A DNA stretch of 64,000 nt from Blattamonas nauphoetae (taxonomy: Eukaryota; Preaxostyla; Oxymonadida). The stretch covers positions 112,270 to 176,269 of the forward strand of contig JARBJD010000148.1 in NCBI GenBank assembly GCA_033064195.1, in the 5' to 3' direction. This document shows positions 34,144-43,619 of the stretch, piece by piece (position 1 is the first letter of the stretch; each line of letters starts with the position of its first letter). The position numbers and the translations under genes are program-made. The notes below the pieces were generated by a model, which ran no database searches, was not told the origin of the DNA, and was given only the letters and a program-made list of their open reading frames with translations.

Positions 34144-36258
34144 TGAACATTTTCAAAGGGATCCATTCTCACGATCCTTCCAAACGAAGACACATACACG
34201 CACTTCCCGAGATTCTGTGCTTCGAAGTTCAAGTGCAAGAATCGGAAGAATTCGAGCCTCCATCAGTTTCTGGACTGTTCCTTTCTTGTGTCCACAATCT
34301 GTACAACACCAAAACAAACATTAATCCAGTAAACAAAGACAAAGAAGAAACGGATAAATGTTGATAAACGCAACATGAAAAATGGCGTTCAAAATGGAGA
34401 ATATTCAGACCCTCCAGACAGGCATTCACCATTTCCTGCGACTGTCGAACTTTGTTCTCATCGGATTCTGTCTTTAGGGATTCCACTTTTTCCAACCATT
34501 CGTTTGGGGTCGACGATGGTGGATTCTGAAAAGTCAAATGGAGAATGAAGAAATGAAGAAAAAAAGCAAACAGAACTTGATGTGGGGGACTGTTGGACGG
34601 ATGAAGATGATGAACCAAGATCAGACAACATTTTGCTTTTTCTGGAGGTCCTCAAATCTTTATTGTGGTTTCGTTTTCTCGATCTCGGATTTTCGAGAAA
34701 ACGGTCATTTCATCACAATATTGTGAAAAAATATGAAAAGCATCTCGATTTTGGGAACAGAGAACAACGACCACACGTTCATCTGAAGTCGTCACCATCA
34801 AACGAAGGAAATCAAACAGATGTGTCCATAACTGACGAAGAGGGCGTGTAGAGATATTCCGGTGGCTTTGGTCATGACAGTTCAGTTTGGGAGAGAAGTC
34901 GAGAGAAGTCGTGGTCAACCATTTCTTATCCATTCCCAAAATCACAAATCGAACGAAGAAGAATCCCAATCACACAAATCCCGTTTTCGTAGTCCTCCAG
35001 AAACGACGATTCCGACACTCCTCGAATCACAATGTCCAACATCCCAAAACGAACCATCTCCATCACATTCGAAACACTCCCCAAACTCACAACTCTCTTC
35101 ACAAACTCCAAGTTCACCGACACTTCCGCTGGAACTTGTGAGCTGAAGAAATGAGAGAACGAAAAAAACACACAGCATCGCTTTGGAACAACCTTGAAGT
35201 CTCTCAAATGACAAAGTGTTCAACGCGGGATCTGATGAGATGAAGAAGAAGCGAAAGACGAACCAGGCTGATTCAACATCCGAACCAAAGACCCAACGAG
35301 AGAGATCCCATCCCGCACACCTCTCGTCTTTTCCAACAGGAAGTTCAAAGAGGAGGTGGGGATCTGAAGAGGATTGAGAGAATGGCAGGTTTCGAAGTTT
35401 GCTCCGTCTCTGGTTTCCCAGTGCTTGGAAATCACGAGTGTGTTTGAGTGAGCGAGAGCAGATCCGAATCCAGTTGGGATGTTCAGCCATTCCAGAGACT
35501 TGCATTGAGATGTGACGATCGATTCTGCTGCGATATCTTCGCTGGCAGCGTTCAGCTGGTTGACCGATCGATACAGTTCCTTCAGACTGTGGAAGTCGCC
35601 AAATGGAGCTGTTGCGAAGAGGAGAGGGATCAACACTCTGAAATAGCCAACACGAACAGAATCAAACTTCCTCCACCGCAGAATGGGAATGAAGAAACGA
35701 ACGACGAGCGGTGGAGGGAAAGAAAGAAAGAGAGGAAAGGTGTCTGCGATGAGAGGAGTGGAAAATATCCAAAATGAATTGGCCAGATGTTTGCCGCGTA
35801 TCACCAAAAATGATTTGAGCAGATCGAGATGGATTCCTCGTCGACAGAGCGCATGAAACCCACACAACGAAGTGTTGAGGAGAGTATGTGGAATGTCGTC
35901 ATCTGGATCAGTAGAATGGAGGAAGAGGTCGAGCGGGTCCTGTCGGAGTGTTCGTTCGAAGAGGAGGTCGAGAGGAGGCTGAGACAGTTTGTGCGGGTTG
36001 AGAGAGGTGTGGCAGAGCATGAACACTTGATCTGTGTGAGCTAGAAGTCCATGAATTTCGATGTCAGGATCGATTGTGATGTAATGTGTGAGAGTGATCG
36101 GGAACGGAGAATTGGATTGAAGCGAGATCAGAAGACAATATGAAATGAGATGGACACGTTCCTCAGCATACTTCTCGAGTTTGTAGGGGTTAACGAAAAT
36201 TGGGACAATTCGTTTGACGGCGTGTTGGTGTTGCTCGAAAGAGAGAACAATGTTCGTC
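34144..36258 (-). pseudogene. Helical-repeat gene, 3' half, separated from its 5' half by the DIRS element
   Basis: From the element's left edge the minus strand reads LTNIVLSFEQHQHAVKRIV, then ERVHLISYCLLISLQSNSPF, HTSLNPHKLSQPPLDLLFER and on to LVRMLNQP with no stop over more than 900 bases. Short introns follow (donor after CAGCCTG at ~35262, then one ending before TTCCAGCGG at ~35124), leading to VPAEVSVNLEFVKRVVSLGS. A further exon near 34230 reads GTVQKLMEARILPILALELR. These look like ARM/HEAT-type repeats. When the 4478-bp element is deleted, the upstream frame (...LIGTAEL) joins this one in phase. Several downstream splice joins are unresolved. Confidence 0.6.
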
Positions 36259-36567
36259 GCTGATTTAGCGGAGAGCGAAGAAGAGTGAGATCAATCTCAG
36301 AAGTGGGCAATCAACACAACAATGGGCTAGACCCTTGGGAGGTCCAAAAGAAATTGTAAGAAGAGCAAATCCCAAAATCAACGCTTAACCACATAGACAG
36401 AACAACAAAACTTTAAAAAACGGAGCGAAGAAGCTCAGAATCAATTTTTAAACTGTTCCCTAGTTGGGCGGGAGGGCGGTCACTCTTCTTCGCTCTCCGC
36501 TAAATCAGCGATCACTCTGCAGTGATCAGATTCAGCTTCGAGCTGCAGAAGAGTGAGTTTTTGGGAG

Positions 36568-37326
36568 TCACTCAGCGTTTGATGAGGATGCGCTCTTCTC
36601 CTCTTCACCATCCAGTGCTCGCACCTCCTCCACTGTCCTGCTGCGTCTCCTCTCGTCGTCCCAGAACAACATGGTCTTCTCCCATTGTGTCGGGAACTCT
36701 GCTTTCATTCGATGGAGAATAAATCTGAATAAACGAGAGGACCGTCGTTCCTCCACAACCGTCTCCTCGTGGAGGATAACTTTCTGGACACCTCGAGAGA
36801 CCTTCCTCTCCGCAGAAACAACAATCGTCGCCTCATTGTTTGAAATGGCAATGCTCCCACAATTGATGGTGAGCATCTCAGTATATCGCAGCCCGTGATT
36901 GCCCAGCAATCGAACTGCTAGCAACGCCTGGTGCTGTCTGAGGGTAGTAGCCGTTCGCCTTGCGGATTGTAGAATAGTCTCTAGTTCAGCAACATCAAAT
37001 ATCGAACCATACTTACTTCGATGTGGCTGACTCCGCTTTTGTCCTCGAATGAATAGAGAAACGGCACTTGCCTTACTCACATCATCAGCGCCAATATGTC
37101 GGCACAGAAACCCAAGGGCTGCCCGTCCAAGTTCACGATTCCTAGTTCCTCCAGGGAGTTCAGAGAGGAAGTTAACCACTGTTGAGTCACTCAGTTCCCT
37201 CCAGCTCCTGTGGTTTGTAGAACACCACTCCACCCATCTTCGGATCATTCCACCGTAATTGTTTCTAGTCGTTTCAGCGTAAGCATTGCGCCACATTTTC
37301 ATTGCTTCTGTTGTAAAACCTTTCAT
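36568..37326 (-). CDS. DIRS tyrosine recombinase, apparently C-terminally incomplete, 252 aa
   Basis: ATG at 37324-37326 lies five bases after the RT stop codon. The protein has an N-terminal SAM-like helical part (RNAYAETTRNNYGGMIRRWV, RAALGFLCRHIGADD) and the first catalytic Arg region (LLGNHGLRYTEML). The usual HxxR box and C-terminal nucleophile Tyr are not found before the stop (ending KSASSSNAE), which lies only 13 bp from the internal complementary region. It therefore looks truncated or so diverged that I cannot see the active site. Confidence 0.7.
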   Translation of the reverse strand: MKGFTTEAMKMWRNAYAETTRNNYGGMIRRWVEWCSTNHRSWRELSDSTVVNFLSELPGGTRNRELGRAALGFLCRHIGADDVSKASAVSLFIRGQKRSQPHRSKYGSIFDVAELETILQSARRTATTLRQHQALLAVRLLGNHGLRYTEMLTINCGSIAISNNEATIVVSAERKVSRGVQKVILHEETVVEERRSSRLFRFILHRMKAEFPTQWEKTMLFWDDERRRSRTVEEVRALDGEEEKSASSSNAE

Positions 37327-37331
37327 TCTCC

Positions 37332-39377
37332 CTAATTCATCGCAGACATCCTTGGCACGAAGCAGACAATCATTGGACCATTCGGAATCGATGCTCCGGC
37401 TGCCTTCACTCCCATCCCTGCTTCCAAGACGTCCTCCGCATTCCCGATCGACAAAACCACCTCTGCCATTTCCTTCAGCTCTCGCAGTCCGACCAACGTC
37501 GGCCAATCCACTGCGATGACGAGGGTAGCCACCTTCTCTCGTTGAATCTTTCTCACAACTTGGAGGAGAAGTGGGTTGGGCGGGAACGCCCACACCACCT
37601 TCTCCCTTTCCCAATTGTACATCAATCCGTTTGTTGCCACGGCGTTCGGGTCTTTCTTCCAGCTGCAGTATCGGTGGACTTGATGGATCTCCGAAGATGC
37701 GAAAGCATCCAGTGTTGGATGTACTTGAAGATTCTGACATATCGACCGGAAGATGTGGGGCTTCAGTCGATAGTCCCCTCCATCCGCAATTCTCGACAGC
37801 ATGTCCGCTGTCGTGTTCTCCACCCCAGGGATGTGAGTCGCTCGTACTTCCAGGTTCAAACATTCCACAAGCTCGAAGAATTCCGTGAGATGTCTGATCA
37901 TCGTCACGGCCCCTGTTTTTCGATTGATGTCGTACACGACGGTTGAATTGTCTGACTGAAGGAGAATGTGATCTCCTTCTTGAATAATTCCCTCCTTTCT
38001 TCCCTGTACTAGTGCCCACACCACAGCTCGGAACTCCCTCCAGTTGCTGCTCCGTTTGGATTCGTTGTCTGGAAATGTCTGCTGAAATGGGAATACAGGA
38101 TGGCCGACTCGACTGAACAGAGCACCCATCCCCCACTCCGACGCATCTGTCGTCAGGATGAGAGAGGGGACGAACGGCTTGAGCGAGCCTTTGATTTCTC
38201 CCTGGAGTCTTCTGTCCCACCACTCCAGTTCCTCCACAACTTCTTTTCCCAACAATCCCCTGACACGATAACCTCCGTCGTCGATGAGCTCCTCCTTCCG
38301 GGCCGTCATCTGTCTCGTCCTGATCAGCGCTTGGGGTTCGGCGAGCCCGAAAGATTGGAGTACGCCTATCAGAGATGCTAAAGAAAGAGCTCGGCACCTC
38401 TTCCCCTTCCGACACTCGTTCAGCCTTTGTCGAATCTTGTTCCGAGCCTTCTGCCTTTTGTGTGCTGGGACCCTCACGCTCAACTCCTGCGTGTCCCAGG
38501 TGAATCCCAAGAAATCGATCTGTTGCGTTGGAGCTAAAGCCGACTTCTTGCTGTTGATCGTGAACCCGTGATTGCTGAGTTCCGTCATAGCTATCCAAGT
38601 TTTCTCCCTCACATCCTGCTGTGACTTCCCCACCACAAGCATATCGTCTAGATAAACCACGATGTCCATCAACGGTCGAAGACGACTGACAATACACCTC
38701 ATCAGCTTGGTGAAGATGAGTGGAGCCAGTGATAGTCCGAAGGGAAGTGTTGAGTGTGTGTAGTACTTGTTGTGGAAGCCAAAGCATAGAAACCTCCGAG
38801 ATGGAGGATCGATTGGAACATGCTGGTACGCCAGACGAAGGTCGATCTTCGTCATCCAGTCCTCCCGTTTCAGAATCTGTTTGGCCAGCATCGGCCCCTC
38901 CATTTTGAAATGTTGAACGGGAAGAAACCTGTTGGCCGGGCGACAATCCAGAATCTTCCTGAAGGTTCCGTCGCTCTTTGGGACCAGGAAGATATTGTTC
39001 AAAAGGACGATGTTCTCCTCCTTGACTACTTCGATGATCCCTTCCTTGATCTCCATCTCCACAATGCACTTCATAGCCTCCTCCTCTTTCGGGCCCTTGA
39101 CTATACATCGTGACTGTCCTCTGCCTATTGGTCTCCCTCGGAACGGGAGGTGAATCCCCAACTGCATTTCCTCTGCGAATCCATGCTTCCCCCATGCAAC
39201 TGCTTTCTTGCGAAGGAAACCACCAAGACCGCAATGCCTCCGCTCCTCCTCCTGTGTGCGGAAGAACTCTGTAAACTGCATCTCTCTTCCTCTTTCTTCC
39301 GTGGCGTCGATGCCAATTGAAGACAAGAGGGGATTGAGTGTGATGTGAATCCAACGATTGGCTTTTGATCTGAACAT
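37332..39377 (-). CDS. DIRS reverse transcriptase-RNase H, about 680 aa
   Basis: The frame is intact. RT motifs are visible in order: FLVPKSDGTFRKILDCRPAN, MTKIDLRLAYQHVPI, THSTLPFGLSLAPLIFTKLM and the catalytic YLDDM. RNase H follows with TTDASEWGMGALF, NWREFRAVVWAL, LQSDNSTVVYDI and HIPGVENTTADMLSR. It copies the element's RNA into DNA. The open frame continues upstream of its nominal first codon and overlaps the recombinase-frame extension; the exact start is uncertain. No methyltransferase-like domain was recognised after RNase H. Confidence 0.93.
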   Translation of the reverse strand: MFRSKANRWIHITLNPLLSSIGIDATEERGREMQFTEFFRTQEEERRHCGLGGFLRKKAVAWGKHGFAEEMQLGIHLPFRGRPIGRGQSRCIVKGPKEEEAMKCIVEMEIKEGIIEVVKEENIVLLNNIFLVPKSDGTFRKILDCRPANRFLPVQHFKMEGPMLAKQILKREDWMTKIDLRLAYQHVPIDPPSRRFLCFGFHNKYYTHSTLPFGLSLAPLIFTKLMRCIVSRLRPLMDIVVYLDDMLVVGKSQQDVREKTWIAMTELSNHGFTINSKKSALAPTQQIDFLGFTWDTQELSVRVPAHKRQKARNKIRQRLNECRKGKRCRALSLASLIGVLQSFGLAEPQALIRTRQMTARKEELIDDGGYRVRGLLGKEVVEELEWWDRRLQGEIKGSLKPFVPSLILTTDASEWGMGALFSRVGHPVFPFQQTFPDNESKRSSNWREFRAVVWALVQGRKEGIIQEGDHILLQSDNSTVVYDINRKTGAVTMIRHLTEFFELVECLNLEVRATHIPGVENTTADMLSRIADGGDYRLKPHIFRSICQNLQVHPTLDAFASSEIHQVHRYCSWKKDPNAVATNGLMYNWEREKVVWAFPPNPLLLQVVRKIQREKVATLVIAVDWPTLVGLRELKEMAEVVLSIGNAEDVLEAGMGVKAAGASIPNGPMIVCFVPRMSAMN

Positions 39378-39482
39378 GTGACGTCGTTGTCATTGATTGT
39401 GGACTGTGATATGTGTTTGGAATGTGTTGTGTCTGAAATGGTTTGTGAAGTGGGTGAGATGTCTGTTCTGCTTTTAATTCCA

Positions 39483-40607
39483 CTACTGCTGAGATGACTT
39501 CTTTGGTTGAGAATTGCGAAAGGGGACGAACGTTCTCTTTTGATAGCGTTGCTCCAGGCTCCGATTTGCATTCCACTGGCCAGCGTTCCAACGAGTTGGC
39601 TGGTTTGCTGACCGAAACCCCCACTGCTGAGTTGAGGAGGTCCGAAAGGGCCGAGGTTGTTGTACCTGGCGGACCGCATCCGAAGTCTCCCTTGCCCGTC
39701 TCGTCTGCTCAATCTCCTGTTGCAATAGCTCCTCCTGCCGCTTGACATTGTCTTGTTGTTGTTCGTCGTCTCCAACTGTTGGCTCAACACGACAATTAAG
39801 AACCTTTCGTGCTTGCTCCACGCGTCTGACCAGCTCAGCTGCCTTCATGCCTTGGAGGGCCAGCGCCTGGCCAAACGGCATCCCCTGTCGGACAGCCTTG
39901 AACAACCCTATGCTAAGCTTGACTGCATGGAAAGCCTCATTTTTAAGGGCAATCAACAACTCATCACCTTCTCGTGACTGTCTTGTCACATACTTTCTCA
40001 GTATGTCCTTATTCAACTTGAAACCTTCTGCTAACTTCATAACCTCCTTAAGAGTTGCCACTGCCTGACTATCCCAGACAAATAGTGGGAGGTCCCGGGC
40101 AACGGCCTCCACTCTGGCCTGCATCTCGTCAAAATCCGCCAGGTGACCTTCTTGAACTGGAGTCACGGCTCGCTGCGGCTGAAGTGGGACTGGCTGGAAC
40201 ACCACGTGCCGATCTTGGGGTGGTGGTGTTCGGAAGATTCTTGGAGTCATAAGCCCTTCATTATCGAGATTGGGGGTCTCCACCCCGTCCACCCCACTCT
40301 CGTGGAAGGGTTGAGGCGTCACAATTCGCTGCTGCACAACATTAGGGAGAAGTGCACCTCCGATTGGTGCCTCCCATTCGGCACTATTGAGGCCGAGTGC
40401 ACGATCAACCGCAACTAAGAATAACCGTAGTAGGTGAAATATTGCGCCAGCAACCGGGTATAGGTATGTTGGCATGGTCATTTCTTGAAATCTTCGGGCA
40501 TTTCCGGAGTTCGGTTCCAGGCCGCTTGTAAAGACCTCCACGGCTAAGCCCCTCAATTCTTGTAGCCTTGCTTTAAACATTTCATTGAATTGATCATTTA
40601 GAGCCAT
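39483..40607 (-). CDS. DIRS gag-like protein, 374 aa
   Basis: First ORF of the element, starting at ATG 40605-40607 (MALNDQFNEMFKARLQEL). It is rich in Gln, Arg and Pro with helical segments (AVKLSIGLFKAVRQGM, LQGMKAAELVRRVEQARKV) and a Gln/Arg-rich C-terminus (RFRTS-like, NANRSLEQRYQKR) that could bind nucleic acid. No zinc knuckle is seen. Its position ahead of RT and lack of enzymatic motifs support a structural gag role. It is intact. Confidence 0.8.
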   Translation of the reverse strand: MALNDQFNEMFKARLQELRGLAVEVFTSGLEPNSGNARRFQEMTMPTYLYPVAGAIFHLLRLFLVAVDRALGLNSAEWEAPIGGALLPNVVQQRIVTPQPFHESGVDGVETPNLDNEGLMTPRIFRTPPPQDRHVVFQPVPLQPQRAVTPVQEGHLADFDEMQARVEAVARDLPLFVWDSQAVATLKEVMKLAEGFKLNKDILRKYVTRQSREGDELLIALKNEAFHAVKLSIGLFKAVRQGMPFGQALALQGMKAAELVRRVEQARKVLNCRVEPTVGDDEQQQDNVKRQEELLQQEIEQTRRARETSDAVRQVQQPRPFRTSSTQQWGFRSANQPTRWNAGQWNANRSLEQRYQKRTFVPFRNSQPKKSSQQ

Positions 40608-40736
40608 TGTTGTGTTAATTGAAATGAGAAGAAAAATTTTCTGAGATCTAGCCCATTGTTGTGTTGATTGCCCACTTCTGAGATTGATCTCACTCTTCTG
40701 CAGCTCGAAGCTGAATCTGATCACTGCAGAGTGATC

Positions 40737-42538
40737 AATTCAGCTGTCCCAATCAGGTCATCGATCGAATAATGCCGGAGTGACTCCAACATTCGGATGG
40801 AGATGACAAATGTGTCAATGTCATTCAACTCTGCTGAAATCAGTCCATCCCAATCGAATTCCGCAGCTGGATATGGCGGGAGAGAACAATTGTTCATTGT
40901 GTCACCAATCCAGAACATCGACATCCAAACAAGGACGAACTGTTCTTCGGGTCGGCCATCGCGGAAGGCAGCGTGGAGTCCATACCACAAACGAGGAAAG
41001 AGGGGGTGAACACACGGAGCACAGACCAAGTCTTGGATGAGGAACAAGGCAGCCGTGCGAATGAGCGAGTCGGAGGTGTTGAGAGCAGAGACATTTCGAT
41101 CGATGAAGTTGGGAATGTCCAGAATGCATTTCTCAGCTCCAACGAGTCGATAGACAGATCGACAGCGAAACAGCGAACGAGCCAGTTTTTCGTTGTCAAC
41201 CTCGTCGAAGATGGACGAGTGGAATATTTCTTCTGGATTGACGGGTTCGTTTTGAAGTGAAGCAAAGGTGTCACTGGAGATGTAAGGTAAAGAGTGTTCG
41301 CTTCGAGAGGGAGAAAGAGGGGAGGTGAGGAGAGAGTGAAGGATAGTTAGAAGTTGGATGGATTCCTGCTTGAAGTGTGGTGACGACGAGTGAGTCCGAA
41401 GAGAAGAGTCGAGGTGCGATTCGAGGGAGGTGTTGGGAGAAGAGTGCGATGAATGTGGTGACAACATCGAGCTGTACGCTGACCCATCCAATGACGACGC
41501 CAGTTTCTGGATCTTCGCTTGGAGCGAGAGAAGTGTCGGTCGGAAGAACGGTAATTTGAGGAACGATGTGTCATTCTGAAAATCGAAGTCCAAAAAAGCA
41601 AGACACACCTCAACTTCCTCTCCGCTTGCCACTTTCTGCAGAAGCTCCTTCCACGACGAGATCCGTCTCGCTTCTTTAAACAAATCTGGATCATATCGTT
41701 TGCAGATCCTCTCAAGCTCTGAATTGATAAGGTCCAAGAAGTAACTGAATTCTGGTGAGCGAGGATCGTTTTCTGGGTCAGTCAGCCGATCTTCATTCTC
41801 CACAATGCCGACTGTCTCCATGATGTGGACAACTTGGTACGCACCTTCGACCATCCACACCAAATCGGTGGACAAGTCGAGATCTTCAGGGACCACTTTC
41901 ATGTACATGAGGGTGAGCTCCTCAACTGAACAACGGAACTCGTCCTGGCAACAGACGGGAAACACACAACCTTTGTTGTTGAGATAACTGATGAGATCAA
42001 AAATGACATTTAGGAGAACATTTTCCCGAGAATGCTGTTCGATGCTTTTTTGGAGGCAGTCTGAATCGTAAAGTTGATCAATCACATGAAGAAAAAGCTT
42101 AGAAAGGCTGGCGATGCAATCGGAGAAGGATTGTGGGGAGTGGGGAGGGGATGAATCCGAATGCGAGGCGGAGAGTTCTGAAAAAGAAGAAAGTCGAGAA
42201 GAAGAGACAAACTAATCCGAGCCGTTCCAAATCCATCAACCACAACATCATCCCAATCAAACCAAAACGAGCCGTTCCATTCCGAAACTTTTGATTTCAG
42301 TTCGATCACAGAACACACAAACCATTCCATCAAATCCTGAAACAAATCAGATGACAGTGTTAAGAATCCAGAGCAATGAAATCACATATAATGGTTAAGG
42401 AGAATGCAGACCTGATACTCAACCTCTTCTCCAGTTTCGCATTTCGGAAGCAATGAATGATCTCAATGTTTTCGTGTTCTCCTGCTCCGACAGAGAATCA
42501 TATGGATCAGTGGATTCTGTGATTTCATCGCCAGACAT
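40737..42538 (-). pseudogene. Helical-repeat gene, 5' half, broken by the DIRS insertion
   Basis: The main exon (40737 to ~42180) carries helix-rich sequence (VLLNVIFDLISYLNNKGCVF, DLVWMVEGAYQVVHIMETVG, SYFLDLINSELERICKRYDP, ALFLIQDLVCAPCVHPLFPR). An upstream exon reads MEWFVCSVIELKSKVSEWNG, with a short intron ending TTTTTCAG at about 42180, and another coding-like exon reaches ATG at 42536-42538 (MSGDEITESTDPYDSLSEQ); the first joins are uncertain. At its 3' edge the frame runs SIDDLIGTAEL and then enters the retrotransposon, which adds ITLQ and a stop. Without the element, the frame continues into 36258-34144. Confidence 0.65.
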
Positions 42539-42655
42539 CGGAATGTTGTGATTAATCAAGTCAAGTTGAGATTAATAAAATCAGTTCGTTTGTGTTGGAA
42601 TGAGATCAGTTACTTATTTAAGCGTATCTATTTTTGTCTAGTCTGGATCTTGAAA

Positions 42656-43102
42656 ATGAATGTCGCTCAGTTTCCGAATCCACATCCGCAATCCACGAGA
42701 ACATCAGCTCACCCAATTCCGAATCCACAATTACCAGAACCAGTCACTGAACCAACGCCACTCCAAAATCAACCCGCTCCGAACCGCTTTCGACGGACGA
42801 CAGCAAAGTCGGAAGAGAAAGTGACTGTCGCATGCGAGTATTGTGGAGTGGCTGTGGAGATTGGTCAGATGAAACAGCATGTTCAGAAGATGCATGCTGG
42901 TGATGTGGAGGCTGAGAAGAGAGCAATGGAAGCACAGAAGCAAATGGAGGAAGAGAGGAGACGAAAAAGAGAGGAGAAGGAACGAAGAGAGTGAGAAGAG
43001 AAAGAACGAAGAGAACGAGAAGAGAATGAAAGACACGGACATGCCGTCATCACCTGCCAGTTCTGCTTCGCGGGAATGACTATATCGCATCAAGCAAAAT
43101 GA
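42656..43102 (+). pseudogene. Zinc-finger/Arg-Glu-rich protein copy with premature TGA
   Basis: From ATG 42656 the frame encodes NVAQFPNPHPQ, a Pro-rich linker, then a CxxC..H..H finger (VACEYCGVAVEIGQMKQHVQ, next His in KMH) and a charged helix (MEEERRRKREEKERRE). A TGA at 42992-42994 stands where the repeat would have CGA (Arg), a single C-to-T change. The same frame continues behind it with EEKERREREENERHGHAV and a second CxxC (CQFCFAGMTISHQAK) to TGA 43100-43102. It closely matches the C-terminal half of the kinase fusion gene at 54.4-59.2 kb (FRR.-T.KxEEKVTVACEYC). Confidence 0.7.
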
Positions 43103-43619
43103 CTAAAACGCATCAAATCTTGATCAGCCCTTTTCATCTTCAAAACCACTGATCGCGAATTCGATGAAAGAACAAGGTTTTGACGGGTGTATCAAAGTCG
43201 TGGAACATTCGCCGCCAGATAATTCATAAGGCGGCTGTGATTCTGCTGAATGGCGAATCCATATGAGGTAGAGCGGGTCTCCCAAAAGCAGATAGCGTCC
43301 AGTTCGTTCACATTCTGATCGTCATCGCACGCGAACTGCGTGGGAGGCGGAGTGTCGTTGTCGCTGTCTGGATCCACGTCTCTTGCGATCCAGCTCGGTT
43401 CACTTGTGAGTTGCAGTGCTGTGCTTGAGCGAAGTCTAGTTTTGATGGGGGATTTTGTGTTTGGAGAGGAGGACTATGACATAGGCTGGTCTGGTTCTGT
43501 CCATCTTCCCAGTCAGCACTCACAAAAGAACACATTCAGGCCCTGTCGAGTTGAGGCGAGTTCGATTTGACGGAAGGGGAACCATCGGAAGCAGATTGTC
43601 GTTTTGACTGAGCAAGGTT

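Larger units (their letters stand above)
36259..40736 (-). mobile_element. DIRS-type tyrosine-recombinase retrotransposon (4478 bp)
   Basis: The internal order on the minus strand is gag-like, RT-RNase H, tyrosine recombinase. The ends carry 53-bp inverted repeats (36279-36331 and 40647-40699). An internal complementary region (36481-36555) consists of the reverse complement of the outer left 30 bp (36258-36287) followed by that of the outer right 46 bp (40691-40736). This fused-ends structure is diagnostic of DIRS elements, which replicate through a circle. No target duplication is seen, as expected for recombinase-mediated insertion. The element lies inside a minus-strand gene in the same orientation. 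Confidence 0.95.

Noticed and set aside
36568-39624. 1018-codon minus-strand frame treated as one protein
   Set aside because: Only its last ~250 codons (from ATG 37326) resemble a tyrosine recombinase; the rest overlaps RT-RNase H out of frame and is a shadow.
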